Source of the DNA: Streptomyces sp. NA04227
Lineage (GTDB): Bacteria > Actinomycetota > Actinomycetes > Streptomycetales > Streptomycetaceae
Assembly: GCF_013364195.1 (NCBI RefSeq)
Contig: NZ_CP054918.1
Coordinates: forward strand, 5,321,001 to 5,385,000
Direction: 5' to 3'
Length of the DNA: 64,000 bases
The notes beneath the pieces are model-generated. The model saw only the letters and a list, made by a program, of their open reading frames with translations. It was not told where the DNA came from and did no database searches. Made by a program: the position numbers and the translations under genes. Each line of letters starts with the position of its first letter. Position 1 is the first letter of the stretch. Below, in pieces: positions 8,679 to 16,713 of this stretch.

Positions 8679-8694
8679 CTCTATGCGCGTAGAG
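8679..8694. promoter_or_regulatory. Candidate nucleoside-regulon operator, site 3
   Basis: CTCTATGCGCGTAGAG is a 16-bp palindrome with one mismatched pair, about 70-85 bases upstream of the deoA start. It is the best copy of a motif also found before the BMP and ATPase genes. A central CG flanked by TA(C/T)G..CGTA is a common shape for LacI-type operators, but the regulator is not identified. Confidence 0.55.
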
Positions 8695-8762
8695 TTCTGC
8701 TTTCGGGTCGCGTACGTGTTCCCGTAGGACCTGCCCGTAGCCCAACTCCCCGAGGACAGACC

Positions 8763-10049
8763 ATGGACGCCATCTCCGTCATCCGTACGAAGCGGGACCG
8801 CGGCGAACTCAGCGACGCGCAGATCGACTGGGTGATCGACGCCTACACCAGGGGCGTCGTGGCCGACGAGCAGATGTCCTCGCTGGCGATGGCGATCCTG
8901 CTCAACGGCATGAACCGGCGCGAGATCTCGCGCTGGACCGCGGCGATGATCGCCTCCGGGGAGCGGATGGACTTCTCGGCCGCGTCCGGGCTGACCCGCC
9001 CCACCGCCGACAAGCACTCCACGGGCGGTGTCGGCGACAAGATCACGCTGCCGCTGGCACCGCTGGTCGCCGCCTGTGGCGCGGCGGTTCCGCAGCTCTC
9101 GGGGCGCGGTCTCGGCCACACCGGCGGCACCCTGGACAAGCTGGAGTCCATCCCCGGCTGGCGCGCACTGCTGTCCAACGAGGAGATGCACGCGGTGCTG
9201 GGCGATGCCGGTGCCGTCATCTGTGCCGCGGGCGACGGGCTCGCCCCGGCGGACAAGAAGCTGTACGCGCTGCGCGATGTCACCGGCACCGTCGAGTCGA
9301 TCCCGTTGATCGCCTCGTCGATCATGTCGAAGAAGATCGCCGAAGGCACCGGCGCCCTGGTCCTGGACGTGAAGGTGGGCTCCGGCGCCTTCATGAAGAC
9401 CCTCGACGACGCCCGCGAACTGGCCGCCACCATGGTCGGCCTCGGTACCGACCACGGCGTACGCACCGTCGCCCTGCTCACCGACATGTCGACCCCGCTC
9501 GGCCTGACCGCCGGAAATGCCCTCGAGGTCCGCGAATCCGTGGAGGTCCTCGCGGGCGGGGGGCCCGCCGACGTGGTGGAACTGACCCTGGCGCTGGCCC
9601 GCGAGATGCTCGACGCGGCCGGGCTGAAGGACGCCGACCCCGAGCGGGCGCTGGCCGACGGCTCGGCCATGGACGTCTGGCGGCGCATGATCGGCGCCCA
9701 GGGCGGCGACCCCGGCGCGCCCCTGCCGGTGGCCCGCGAGCAGCACGTCGTGACGGCCCCGGCCACCGGCGTGCTCACCCGGCTCGACGCGTACGGCGTC
9801 GGCGTGGCCGCCTGGCGCCTCGGCGCGGGCCGCGCCCGCAAGGAGGACCCGGTCCAGGCGGGCGCCGGAATCGAACTACACGCCAAGCCGGGCGCCCCGG
9901 TCACCGCCGGACAGCCCCTGCTGACCCTGCACACCGATACCCCCGAACGCTTCGACTACGCGCTCCAGGCCCTGGCGGACGCCTACGAGATCACCGACGG
10001 GCCGAGCGACGCCCCGGCGCACGGCATCGTCCTCGAACGGGTGGCCTGA
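8763..10049 (+). CDS. deoA: Thymidine phosphorylase
   Basis: Reversible phosphorolysis of thymidine or deoxyuridine to base plus deoxyribose-1-phosphate; 428 residues, usual length for the pyrimidine-nucleoside phosphorylase family. The helical N-terminal domain is followed by the phosphate-binding signature KHSTGGVGDKITL near residue 83 and SGRGLGHTGGTLDKLES near residue 115. VKVGSGAFM and the C-terminal barrel-sandwich region are also present. The ATG at 8763 is preceded by GAGGAC. It has its own promoter region with the palindrome at 8679 and works downstream of Cdd on imported pyrimidine nucleosides. Confidence 0.95.
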   Translation: MDAISVIRTKRDRGELSDAQIDWVIDAYTRGVVADEQMSSLAMAILLNGMNRREISRWTAAMIASGERMDFSAASGLTRPTADKHSTGGVGDKITLPLAPLVAACGAAVPQLSGRGLGHTGGTLDKLESIPGWRALLSNEEMHAVLGDAGAVICAAGDGLAPADKKLYALRDVTGTVESIPLIASSIMSKKIAEGTGALVLDVKVGSGAFMKTLDDARELAATMVGLGTDHGVRTVALLTDMSTPLGLTAGNALEVRESVEVLAGGGPADVVELTLALAREMLDAAGLKDADPERALADGSAMDVWRRMIGAQGGDPGAPLPVAREQHVVTAPATGVLTRLDAYGVGVAAWRLGAGRARKEDPVQAGAGIELHAKPGAPVTAGQPLLTLHTDTPERFDYALQALADAYEITDGPSDAPAHGIVLERVA

Positions 10050-10096
10050 ACAGCCCCCGAGGGGGTGCGAAGTTCGGGCACCGTGATTGTCGGTCG

Positions 10097-10129
10097 CCTC
10101 AACTAGCCTTGTTTAAAAGGTAGTTGAGG
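10097..10129. repeat. Composite inverted repeat between deoA and the DUF4241 gene
   Basis: CCTCAACTA and TAGTTGAGG are perfect 9-bp arms, and inside them CCTT pairs with AAGG around a GTTTAA centre. The transcript would fold into a long hairpin. It may end deoA transcription or act as an operator for the gene starting at 10225. Confidence 0.5.
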
Positions 10130-10224
10130 GGCCGAGAGGGTGACGGAGCTGCGCACTCGGCCGCCGCGTCCCTTGCTGCCGTCCGCATTTCCATCCGGAC
10201 CCAAGACAGCCAGGGGAGTTTTCC

Positions 10225-10896
10225 GTGACCCTCGTTCTGCCCGACCTGCCCGCCTATTTCACGCACGGCAGGAGTTTCCGGGACACGGGCACCACGATCA
10301 TCGGTGACCCGTACGACCACATATTGACCGTATCCGTGGAGTCCGTGGGGGAGCTGTGGCTGCCGAGCGGCCGGATCGTGGTCAGTGATCCGGCCTTCCT
10401 CGGGGACGCCGAGATGGTGCCGCTGGCCGCGGAGCTGGGCGCGGGCTGCCATCAGGTCTCGGTGTCGCGAGTGACCACCACCTACGTCGCCGACCCGCAC
10501 ATTTCCTGGGACGACGTGGCCGCCGCACGGATCGTCGTACGCGAGGAGCCGACCGTCGCCTGGGAACCCGCGCGGCCCGGCGACCCGGAGGAGGAACACG
10601 GCCCGGGCGAGGGCTCGGTGATCTACGGCTACGGCGTGGACAGCGGGCGCTCCTGCTTCGTGGACCCCGAGGTCAACAGGGCCCTGGCCGAGGACGACGC
10701 GGCCCGGGAGCGAATGTCCGAGGCGGCCCTGAGCTGGGGCACCGAGCCGTCCGTCCTCGCCGATCCGGACAGCGGCCACCAGGCCGCGGGCTTCCCCTCG
10801 GGCGCGGGCGACGGGGTGTACCCGACCTGGCTGGGCCGCGACGCCGAGGGCCGGGTGACCTGTGTGGTGACCACCTTCCGGCACGACATCAGGTGA
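10225..10896 (+). CDS. DUF4241 domain protein
   Basis: 223 residues, no signal peptide or membrane segment. The C-terminal stretch GDGVYPTWLGRDAEGRVTCVVT is the hallmark of DUF4241 proteins, and the N-terminal half has the usual LPSGRIVVSDP segment. Members of this family are common in actinobacteria, and some occur as immunity-like proteins, but the biochemical role is unknown. The GTG start has CAGGGGAG eight bases upstream. It is flanked by a composite hairpin on the 5' side and faces the AEC transporter gene tail to tail, so it is probably monocistronic. Confidence 0.8.
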   Translation: MTLVLPDLPAYFTHGRSFRDTGTTIIGDPYDHILTVSVESVGELWLPSGRIVVSDPAFLGDAEMVPLAAELGAGCHQVSVSRVTTTYVADPHISWDDVAAARIVVREEPTVAWEPARPGDPEEEHGPGEGSVIYGYGVDSGRSCFVDPEVNRALAEDDAARERMSEAALSWGTEPSVLADPDSGHQAAGFPSGAGDGVYPTWLGRDAEGRVTCVVTTFRHDIR

Positions 10897-10945
10897 GGGT
10901 GCCCGACTGCCGTCGCGCCAAAGGGAGTTGACGCCCCGGTGCGGC

Positions 10946-11869
10946 TCAGCCCAGCACGGCGGCGATGACCACCATCACGGGTGCCGAGACCATGGTGGAC
11001 AGCAGGATCGACTCGCGCGCGAGGCGTTCGGCGACGCCGTAGCGGCAGGCGTAGGTGAACATGTTCTGCGCGGCGGGGAGCGCGGCGACCACCACGACCT
11101 GGAGCAGCGCCTCGCCGTGCAGGGCGAAGACCTCGGCGGCCAGGAACCAGGCGAGCAGCGGCTGTCCGAGCGACTTGAGGGCCGTGGACAGGAGCACGGG
11201 GGTGCGTTCCGGCCCCGGCCCGCCGGGCAGACTGCTGCCGCACAGCGAGATCCCGAGCGCGAGCAGCACGGCCGGGATCGACATATTGCCGATCAGCGTG
11301 ATCGGGTCGAGCACCGGCCCGGGCACCTCCCAGCCCGTCGCCGCCACGGTGACCCCGGCCAGCGAACTGAGGGCGAGTGGGTTGCGCAGCGGCGTCGTGA
11401 GCTGTTTCCAGAGGGGGTCCTTGCCGCCCGCGCCCGACACGTCGAGCACGGTGAGGGCGATCGGCGTGACCACGATCTGCTGGAAGAGCAGCACCGGAGC
11501 GATCAGCGAGGCGTCGCCCAGGACGTAGGCGGCGATCGGGATACCCAGATTGCCCGCGTTGAGGTAACTGGCGCACAGCGCGCCGATGGTGGTCCGGCCC
11601 ACGCCCCAGCCGCGTACGGCCCCGACCGCGATGAACACCCCCGCGGTGGTGGCCGTGCACAGCGCGGTGATGAGCAGCCGCTCGGAAAGGATCACCGACA
11701 GATCGGCCCGCGACAGTGTCGTGAACAGCAGGGCCGGAGTGGCGACATGAAAGGCGAGCTTGGTCAGCACCTCCGGCCCGTTCTCCCCGAGATGCCCCTG
11801 ACGGCCGATGCCGTACCCGACCGCGATCACCACGACGATCACCGCGAACCCGCTCAGCACCCCTTCCAC
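10946..11869 (-). CDS. AEC (auxin efflux carrier) family transporter
   Basis: Integral membrane transporter of 307 residues with about ten hydrophobic segments. An N-terminal GYGIGRQGHLGENGPEVLTK segment, a mid-protein SYLNAGNLGIPIAAYVLG segment and ALGISLCGSSLPGG are typical of the AEC/PIN-like family. Relatives export small organic acids such as malate or amino-acid-like compounds; the substrate cannot be told from sequence. The start is GTG at 11869, and its ribosome site (GGAGAGGGGG) lies inside a stable hairpin, so translation may be regulated by RNA structure. Transcribed alone on the minus strand. Confidence 0.85.
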   Translation of the reverse strand: MEGVLSGFAVIVVVIAVGYGIGRQGHLGENGPEVLTKLAFHVATPALLFTTLSRADLSVILSERLLITALCTATTAGVFIAVGAVRGWGVGRTTIGALCASYLNAGNLGIPIAAYVLGDASLIAPVLLFQQIVVTPIALTVLDVSGAGGKDPLWKQLTTPLRNPLALSSLAGVTVAATGWEVPGPVLDPITLIGNMSIPAVLLALGISLCGSSLPGGPGPERTPVLLSTALKSLGQPLLAWFLAAEVFALHGEALLQVVVVAALPAAQNMFTYACRYGVAERLARESILLSTMVSAPVMVVIAAVLG

Positions 11870-11871
11870 TG

Positions 11872-11906
11872 CGCCCCCTCTCCGCGATCACTGCGGCGAG
11901 GGGGCG
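11872..11906 (-). promoter_or_regulatory. Hairpin covering the AEC gene ribosome-binding site
   Basis: CGCCCCCTCTCCGC and GCGGCGAGGGGGCG pair over 14 bp with one mismatch and a 7-base loop. In the minus-strand mRNA the 3' arm contains the purine-rich Shine-Dalgarno just before the GTG at 11869. Confidence 0.5.
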
Positions 11907-12013
11907 GTGCTATCAGGGGGTGCGGCATGGGCCAAGCCTCTGCGGAGGCGGGGCCCGGGGTCAATGTGATCTCGAACGGGGGCCTGATCCGCCTCTGTTC
12001 GCGGCCCGGCGGT

Positions 12014-12043
12014 CGGCCCCGTTCACGGCCGTGACCGGGGCCG
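12014..12043 (-). terminator. Near-perfect palindrome after the Rpn-like gene
   Basis: CGGCCCCG and CGGGGCCG flank TCACGGCCGTGA, which is itself a perfect palindrome, giving about 30 bases of self-complementarity. It lies just past the stop of the minus-strand gene ending at 12067 and would act as its terminator. Confidence 0.55.
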
Positions 12044-12066
12044 GGCCGGGGTGGGGTCGGTCCCTG

Positions 12067-12984
12067 TCAGTCCTCTGTCTGCTCGCCGAAGAGTTCTTCG
12101 ACGGTGGCGGCCGTCAGGACCCGCCCGAACCAGTCGTCGAGTGTGTCCAGGTCACGGCAGGTGGTGATGCGCAGGCGCGCGGGTTCGGGGAGGGTGACGC
12201 CGCGCTGTTCGAGTAGGGCGATGATGTCCGCTGCTCGGCCTTCCGCCTTGCCTTCCGCCTTGCCTTCCGCTTTGCCTTCCGCCTTGCCTTCGTCCCGTGC
12301 CTCGGTCAGGAACGGCGAACGGAAGTAAGAGAGTTCGACGGCCACCAGGTCCCTCCAGATGTTGATGGCCGGGCTCTTGGCCAGGCCTTGTGCGGTGAAG
12401 TTGACGAAGGTGCTCGCGGTGTCTTCGTCGATGGTCTTCAGGGCGACAGCCAGCGCTTTGAGTATGGCATCGACCCGGGGGTCCCGTACGTGGGTGATTG
12501 CGGCGAGAACGGCGAGCGGGATGTCCTCGGCCGCCTGCGACTGATCGGTGATGACCGGCATGTTGTGGGGACCGGCGACCAGGGGCTTGAGACGGAGGGT
12601 CTGCCACTCGGGCGGGCCGATGTGGAAGGGGCCCTCGGCCCATCTGGCGGTGCGCTCGTCCTGGCAGATGACGAGCAGGAGCGGCGGGCTCTTGTACTTC
12701 GCGTGGAGGTGAGCGGCGTAGTAGGCCCAGCTCGATGCCTTCTCCGGGTCGCGGCGGCTCTGGGCCTCGACCAGCAGCAGACGGCTCTGGCCATGGGAAC
12801 CCTCGAAGTGGATCAGGGTGTCCACGCGCCGTTCCAGCGGCTCGGTCTCGGTGAGGTCGGTGGGGAGCAGGGTCACCTTGACCGGATCGCTGAACGGCAT
12901 GCCGAAGCGGTCGAAGGTGCGGGCGAAGATTCCCGGATCTCGCTGAAAGATTCGGTGCATCGCCTCATGGGATGAACTGACCAT
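12067..12984 (-). CDS. Rpn-like PD-(D/E)XK family protein
   Basis: 305 residues, soluble. The segment VDTLIHFE (Asp 55), then LLLVEAQSRRDP (Glu 73, Gln 75), then a predicted helix ASSWAYYAAHL, matches the D...ExQ variant of the PD-(D/E)XK nuclease fold seen in Rpn/transposase_31-like proteins. Those are DNA endonucleases thought to promote recombination. Between residues about 231 and 251 there is a run of AEGK tetrapeptides encoded by 12-nt DNA repeats, then a C-terminal helical tail. The start at 12984 (MVSSSHEAMHRIF) is chosen because it fits the usual family N-terminus; a GTG 57 bases upstream is open but lacks a ribosome site. Such genes are multicopy in many Streptomyces. Activity is untested. 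Confidence 0.65.
   Translation of the reverse strand: MVSSSHEAMHRIFQRDPGIFARTFDRFGMPFSDPVKVTLLPTDLTETEPLERRVDTLIHFEGSHGQSRLLLVEAQSRRDPEKASSWAYYAAHLHAKYKSPPLLLVICQDERTARWAEGPFHIGPPEWQTLRLKPLVAGPHNMPVITDQSQAAEDIPLAVLAAITHVRDPRVDAILKALAVALKTIDEDTASTFVNFTAQGLAKSPAINIWRDLVAVELSYFRSPFLTEARDEGKAEGKAEGKAEGKAEGRAADIIALLEQRGVTLPEPARLRITTCRDLDTLDDWFGRVLTAATVEELFGEQTED
12239..12286. repeat. 12-nt tandem repeat inside the Rpn-like gene
   Basis: Four copies of CCTTCCGCCTTG (one with a single change) encode the AEGK repeat on the minus strand. The unit is a multiple of three, so copy-number change would not shift the frame. Confidence 0.8.
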
Positions 12985-13164
12985 GCCCGCGACGCTACGG
13001 AGCGTGAAGCTCGCCCGTCCGGAGTTCTGGTCGAGTATCACCCGAATGGCTCAGTGTTGAATGTTTAACCGCAGGTCAGGGAGGTTTCGTGCGGGGAAGT
13101 GCGCAGCCGTGACGTGCGCCTCTCTGGACGTTTAGGTGACTCGCCGGTAACCTCGAAATGAGCA

Positions 13165-13185
13165 AGCGCTTAGATATAGAGCGCT
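13165..13185. promoter_or_regulatory. Paired AGCGCT motifs upstream of the acyl-CoA dehydrogenase
   Basis: Two AGCGCT hexamers, each self-complementary, are separated by nine A/T-rich bases about 75-95 bases before the gene. Possible operator for a TetR-like regulator of fatty-acid genes; weak. Confidence 0.25.
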
Positions 13186-13258
13186 GTCATTCCGCATCGC
13201 AGAGCCGGGCCGGTCGTACCGAGGGCCCGAGGAGCCGCAGCCGAGAGGGAGGCCGTCC

Positions 13259-14416
13259 GTGCGCCGTACCGTTTTCACCGAGGACCACGAAGCGTTCCGG
13301 GAGACCATTCGCGCCTTCATCGAGGCGGAGGTCGTCCCCGTCTACGACGAGTGGTACGCCGCGGGCCAGGCGCCGCGCGACTTCTACTACAAGCTCGGTG
13401 AGCTGGGCATCTTCGGTATCGAGGTGCCGGAGGAGTTCGGCGGCGCGGGTGAGGAATCGTTCAAGTACCAGGCGGTCATCTACGAGGAGTGCGCGCGGGC
13501 CGGCGTCTCCTTCGGTGGCTCCGGGGTGCACGTGGCGCTGTGTCTGCCGTACCTCCTGGCGTACGCCACCGAGGAGCAGAAGAAGCGCTGGCTGCCGGAC
13601 TTCGTCTCCGGGCGGAGCATGTACGCCATCGCCATGACCGAGCCGGGCACCGGTTCCGACCTCGCGGGCATGAAGACCACCGCCAAGCTCTCCGAGGACG
13701 GCAGCCACTACGTCCTCAACGGCGCCAAGACCTTCATCACCGGTGGTGTGCACGCCGACAAGGTCATCGTCTGCGCCCGCACCGCCGCCCCGACCGCCGA
13801 GGACCGCCGCCACGGCATCTCGCTGCTCGTCGTCGACACCAAGGCCGAGGGCTACGCGGTCGGACGCAAGCTCGACAAGCTGGGCCTGAAGACCTCCGAC
13901 ACCGCCGAACTGTCCTTCACGGACGTCAAGGTGCCGGTCGAGGACCTGCTCGGCGAGGAGCACAAGGGCTTCTCCTACCTCGGGCAGAACCTCCCGCAGG
14001 AGCGGCTCGGCATCGCGCTTGGCGCGTACTCGCAGGCCGCCGCGGCCGTCCGCTTCGCGCAGAGCTACGTCGAGGAGCGCACCGTCTTCGGCAAGACCGT
14101 GGCCTCCTTCCAGAACACCAAGTTCGAACTGGCCGCCTGCAAGGCCGAGGTGGACGCTGCCCAGGCCGTCTGCGACCGGGCCCTGGAGGCCCACGACCTC
14201 GGCGAGCTCACCGCCGCCGAGGCCGCGAGCGCCAAGCTGTTCTGCACCGAGGTCGCCCACCGCGTCATCGACAAGTGCCTCCAGTTGCACGGCGGCTACG
14301 GCTACATGAACGAGTACCCCATCGCCCGCCTGTACGCGGACAACCGGGTCAACCGCATCTACGGCGGCACCAGCGAGGTCATGAAGATGATCATCGCCAA
14401 GGACATGGGTCTGTAA
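13259..14416 (+). CDS. Acyl-CoA dehydrogenase
   Basis: FAD-dependent dehydrogenase for the first oxidative step of acyl-CoA breakdown, 385 residues, normal length. The family signatures YAIAMTEPGTGSDLAGM (about residues 121-137) and GGYGYMNEYPIARLYADNRV with IYGGTSEVMK (about 345-378) are present; the Glu preceding the C-terminal signature region is the expected catalytic base. The GTG start follows GGGAGGCC. The acyl-CoA thioesterase starts only 35 bases after the stop, suggesting a small fatty-acid or branched-chain acyl-CoA operon. Chain-length preference cannot be judged from sequence. Confidence 0.9.
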   Translation: MRRTVFTEDHEAFRETIRAFIEAEVVPVYDEWYAAGQAPRDFYYKLGELGIFGIEVPEEFGGAGEESFKYQAVIYEECARAGVSFGGSGVHVALCLPYLLAYATEEQKKRWLPDFVSGRSMYAIAMTEPGTGSDLAGMKTTAKLSEDGSHYVLNGAKTFITGGVHADKVIVCARTAAPTAEDRRHGISLLVVDTKAEGYAVGRKLDKLGLKTSDTAELSFTDVKVPVEDLLGEEHKGFSYLGQNLPQERLGIALGAYSQAAAAVRFAQSYVEERTVFGKTVASFQNTKFELAACKAEVDAAQAVCDRALEAHDLGELTAAEAASAKLFCTEVAHRVIDKCLQLHGGYGYMNEYPIARLYADNRVNRIYGGTSEVMKMIIAKDMGL

Positions 14417-14451
14417 CCCGCTCCGCACTGTCTTTAGGACACACTCCCTCT

Positions 14452-15333
14452 ATGCACAAGGCACTGGCATCACTCCTCGACCTGCTCGATCTCGAGCGGG
14501 TCGAGGAGAACATGTTCCGTGGGCAGTCCCGTTCGGCGATCGTGCCGCGGGTCTTCGGCGGACAGGTCGCCGCGCAGGCACTGGTGGCCGCCGGGCGCAC
14601 GGTCCCCGCCGACCGGCACGCCCACTCCCTGCACTCGTACTTCCTGCGGATGGGCGACCCCGGCGCGCCGATCGTGTACACGGTCGACCGCATCCGGGAC
14701 GGCCGTTCCTTCACCACCCGCCGGGTGGTCGCCATCCAGCACGGCAAGCCGATCTTCCATCTGTCCGCCTCCTTCCAGACGTACGAGGAGGGGATGGACC
14801 ACCAGGCTCCGATGCCGCCCGCGCCCGACCCCGAGTCGCTGCCGACGGCCGCGCAGACGCTGCCGCGCTACAAGCATCTGTTCGCCGAGCCCACGATGGT
14901 CGAGCACATGCTGGAGACCCGGGCGGCCGTCGACCTGCGCTATGTGGACGAGCCGCCGTGGGGCACCGTCGGTACGCCCCGCGAGCCCCGTTCGCAGGTC
15001 TGGTTCCGCACCAACGGCAAGCTCGACGGCGCGGTCGACCAGTCGCTGCTGCACGTCTGCCTCGCCACGTACGTCTCCGACATGACGCTCCTCGACTCGG
15101 TGCTGCTCGCCCACGGGCGCGGCGGCTGGGTGGTCGGCGACGTGGTCGGCGCCTCGCTGGACCACGCCATGTGGTTCCACCGGCCCTTCCGCGCCGACGA
15201 ATGGCTGCTCTACGACCAGGAGTCGACCTCCTCCTCCGGCGGGCGGGGCCTGGGCCAGGCCCGGATCTACACCCAGGACGGCAGGCTGGCCATCTCGGTG
15301 ATCCAGGAGGGCGTCGTACGCGTGCCCCGCTGA
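14452..15333 (+). CDS. tesB: Acyl-CoA thioesterase II (TesB type)
   Basis: Hydrolyses acyl-CoA to free acid and CoA; 293 residues, a double hot-dog fold protein like E. coli TesB. The first half contains FGGQVAAQALVAAGRTV and HSYFLRMGDP. The second half contains SLDHAMWFHRPFRADEW (catalytic Asp) and STSSSGGRGLGQARIY (catalytic Ser/Thr and Gln region). The ATG at 14452 lies 35 bases behind the acyl-CoA dehydrogenase and has no strong ribosome site, so translation may depend on the upstream gene. The gene runs tail to tail into the sensor kinase at 15371. Confidence 0.9.
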   Translation: MHKALASLLDLLDLERVEENMFRGQSRSAIVPRVFGGQVAAQALVAAGRTVPADRHAHSLHSYFLRMGDPGAPIVYTVDRIRDGRSFTTRRVVAIQHGKPIFHLSASFQTYEEGMDHQAPMPPAPDPESLPTAAQTLPRYKHLFAEPTMVEHMLETRAAVDLRYVDEPPWGTVGTPREPRSQVWFRTNGKLDGAVDQSLLHVCLATYVSDMTLLDSVLLAHGRGGWVVGDVVGASLDHAMWFHRPFRADEWLLYDQESTSSSGGRGLGQARIYTQDGRLAISVIQEGVVRVPR

Positions 15334-15370
15334 GGCCCTCCAAGGCGGTCGCCCTGTCGCCCGCCCCAGG

Positions 15371-16636
15371 TCACAGCACCGCCGTATCCGGCTCCCCCTT
15401 GGGCCCTCCGCCCGTGCCGCCCTGGCCGCCGCTCCCGTCCGTCGGCAGTTCGGCGCGGACCTCGAAGCCGCCGTCGGGGGTCTGCCCGGCGTGGAACCGG
15501 CCCCGGCACTCCTGTACCCGTTCCTCCATGCCGATGAGGCCGTGCCCGCTGCTCGGCACGGCGACGGGGGCGGGGGTGTCCGCGCGGGGTGCGGCGTTGC
15601 GGACGGTGAGGTGCACGGTGGTGGGGGAGTAGTGCAGCGTCACGTCCGTGGGGACCAGGCCCGCGTGCTTGCGGACGTTGGTCAGCGACTCCTGGGTGAT
15701 GCGGAAGACGGAGCGTGCGACCTGGCCGGGCAGCGGCCGTTCGGCGCCGGTGGCGCGCAGGGCGACGGGCAGCCCCGCGTCGGCCGACTCCTCGACGAGA
15801 CCGCGCAGCGCCGACAGGTCCGGCACCCGCTCGGGGGCCTCGGAGTCGGGCACCGTGCCGCGCAGCACGGTGATGACCTCGCGCAGTTCCTGCAGCGCCT
15901 GGCGTCCGCTGGCGCCCATCTGGCGGCCGAGCTCGCGAAGCTGCTCGGGGTCGTCGCCCGCGGCGGTGTCCATGACGTTGCTGTAGACGACCACGAGGCC
16001 GATCTGGTGGGCGACCACGTCGTGCATCTCGCGGGCGATCCGGGCACGTTCGTCGGCCAGCGCCTGCGCGGCGAGGAGATGGCGCTCGCGTTCCAACTGC
16101 TCGGCGCGTTCGCGGAGTTGGTCGACCAGTCGGCGCCGGGTGCGCAGATGGGCGCCGAGCAGGGCCGGTGCGACGCTGAGGGTCACCGTGCCCGCGAGAG
16201 TCCACCAGAACTCGTCCGCGTCCGGCGCCTCCAGGTCCGGCAGCGGACCGACCATGAGCACGCCGAACATGAGCAGGGCCAGGACCGCGACGAGTCCGAC
16301 GACGAGCCGGTCCGGCTTGCGGTAGCGGCCCAGTGCGTACGCGGCGAACGGCATCAGCAGGTCGCCGCCGATCAAGGCCGCGACCAGCGCCCCGAGGCTG
16401 AAGAGCACGGGGCGGGTGCGGCGTACCAGCGTGAGCAGTGCGGTGGCGACGCCGATCGCGACGACGAGGACGCGCAGCGGCAGCGCCAGATCCTTGGTGA
16501 CCGACGACCACAGGTCCGGGAGCGTCGCCAGCGTGAGGCTCAGCCACAGCAGTACGTCGAATACGGCGGAGCGCCAGGTCGACCACCACAACGGACCTCG
16601 CTTGCCGGCACCTGCCGGGGCTTCTGGCGTGCTCAC
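15371..16636 (-). CDS. NarL-type sensor histidine kinase
   Basis: Membrane sensor kinase of 421 residues. Residues about 22-150 hold four to five transmembrane helices with almost no extracytoplasmic loop, as in DesK/LiaS-like sensors of membrane state. A coiled coil (about 165-195) leads into HisKA_3 with ARIAREMHDVVAHQIG, phosphorylated His near residue 205. The ATPase domain has ITQESLTNVRKHA (N box) and SSGHGLIGMEERV (G box). The start GTG at 16636 was chosen by alignment with family length; another GTG six bases upstream is possible. It is downstream of its response regulator, with a 77-base gap holding a 16-bp palindrome. Confidence 0.9.
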   Translation of the reverse strand: MSTPEAPAGAGKRGPLWWSTWRSAVFDVLLWLSLTLATLPDLWSSVTKDLALPLRVLVVAIGVATALLTLVRRTRPVLFSLGALVAALIGGDLLMPFAAYALGRYRKPDRLVVGLVAVLALLMFGVLMVGPLPDLEAPDADEFWWTLAGTVTLSVAPALLGAHLRTRRRLVDQLRERAEQLERERHLLAAQALADERARIAREMHDVVAHQIGLVVVYSNVMDTAAGDDPEQLRELGRQMGASGRQALQELREVITVLRGTVPDSEAPERVPDLSALRGLVEESADAGLPVALRATGAERPLPGQVARSVFRITQESLTNVRKHAGLVPTDVTLHYSPTTVHLTVRNAAPRADTPAPVAVPSSGHGLIGMEERVQECRGRFHAGQTPDGGFEVRAELPTDGSGGQGGTGGGPKGEPDTAVL

Positions 16637-16676
16637 CCGCACAGGATAGGTGCGGCCAGGGGCGTGGGCCGGGAGA

Positions 16677-16692
16677 GGAACGGCGCCGTTCC
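16677..16692. repeat. 16-bp perfect palindrome between response regulator and kinase
   Basis: GGAACGGCGCCGTTCC is fully self-complementary. It may reduce read-through into the kinase gene or bind a regulator. Confidence 0.4.
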
Positions 16693-16713
16693 GGGCGCGG
16701 GCACGGGCCGTTC

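Noticed and set aside
10053..10064. Small hairpin GCCCCCGAGGGGG after deoA
   Set aside because: The stem is only 5-6 bp with a 2-base loop, too small to be credited over the larger repeat at 10097.
13165..13185. TetR operator for the acyl-CoA dehydrogenase
   Set aside because: Two AGCGCT hexamers are too short and too common in this GC range to claim an operator; kept only as a weak feature.
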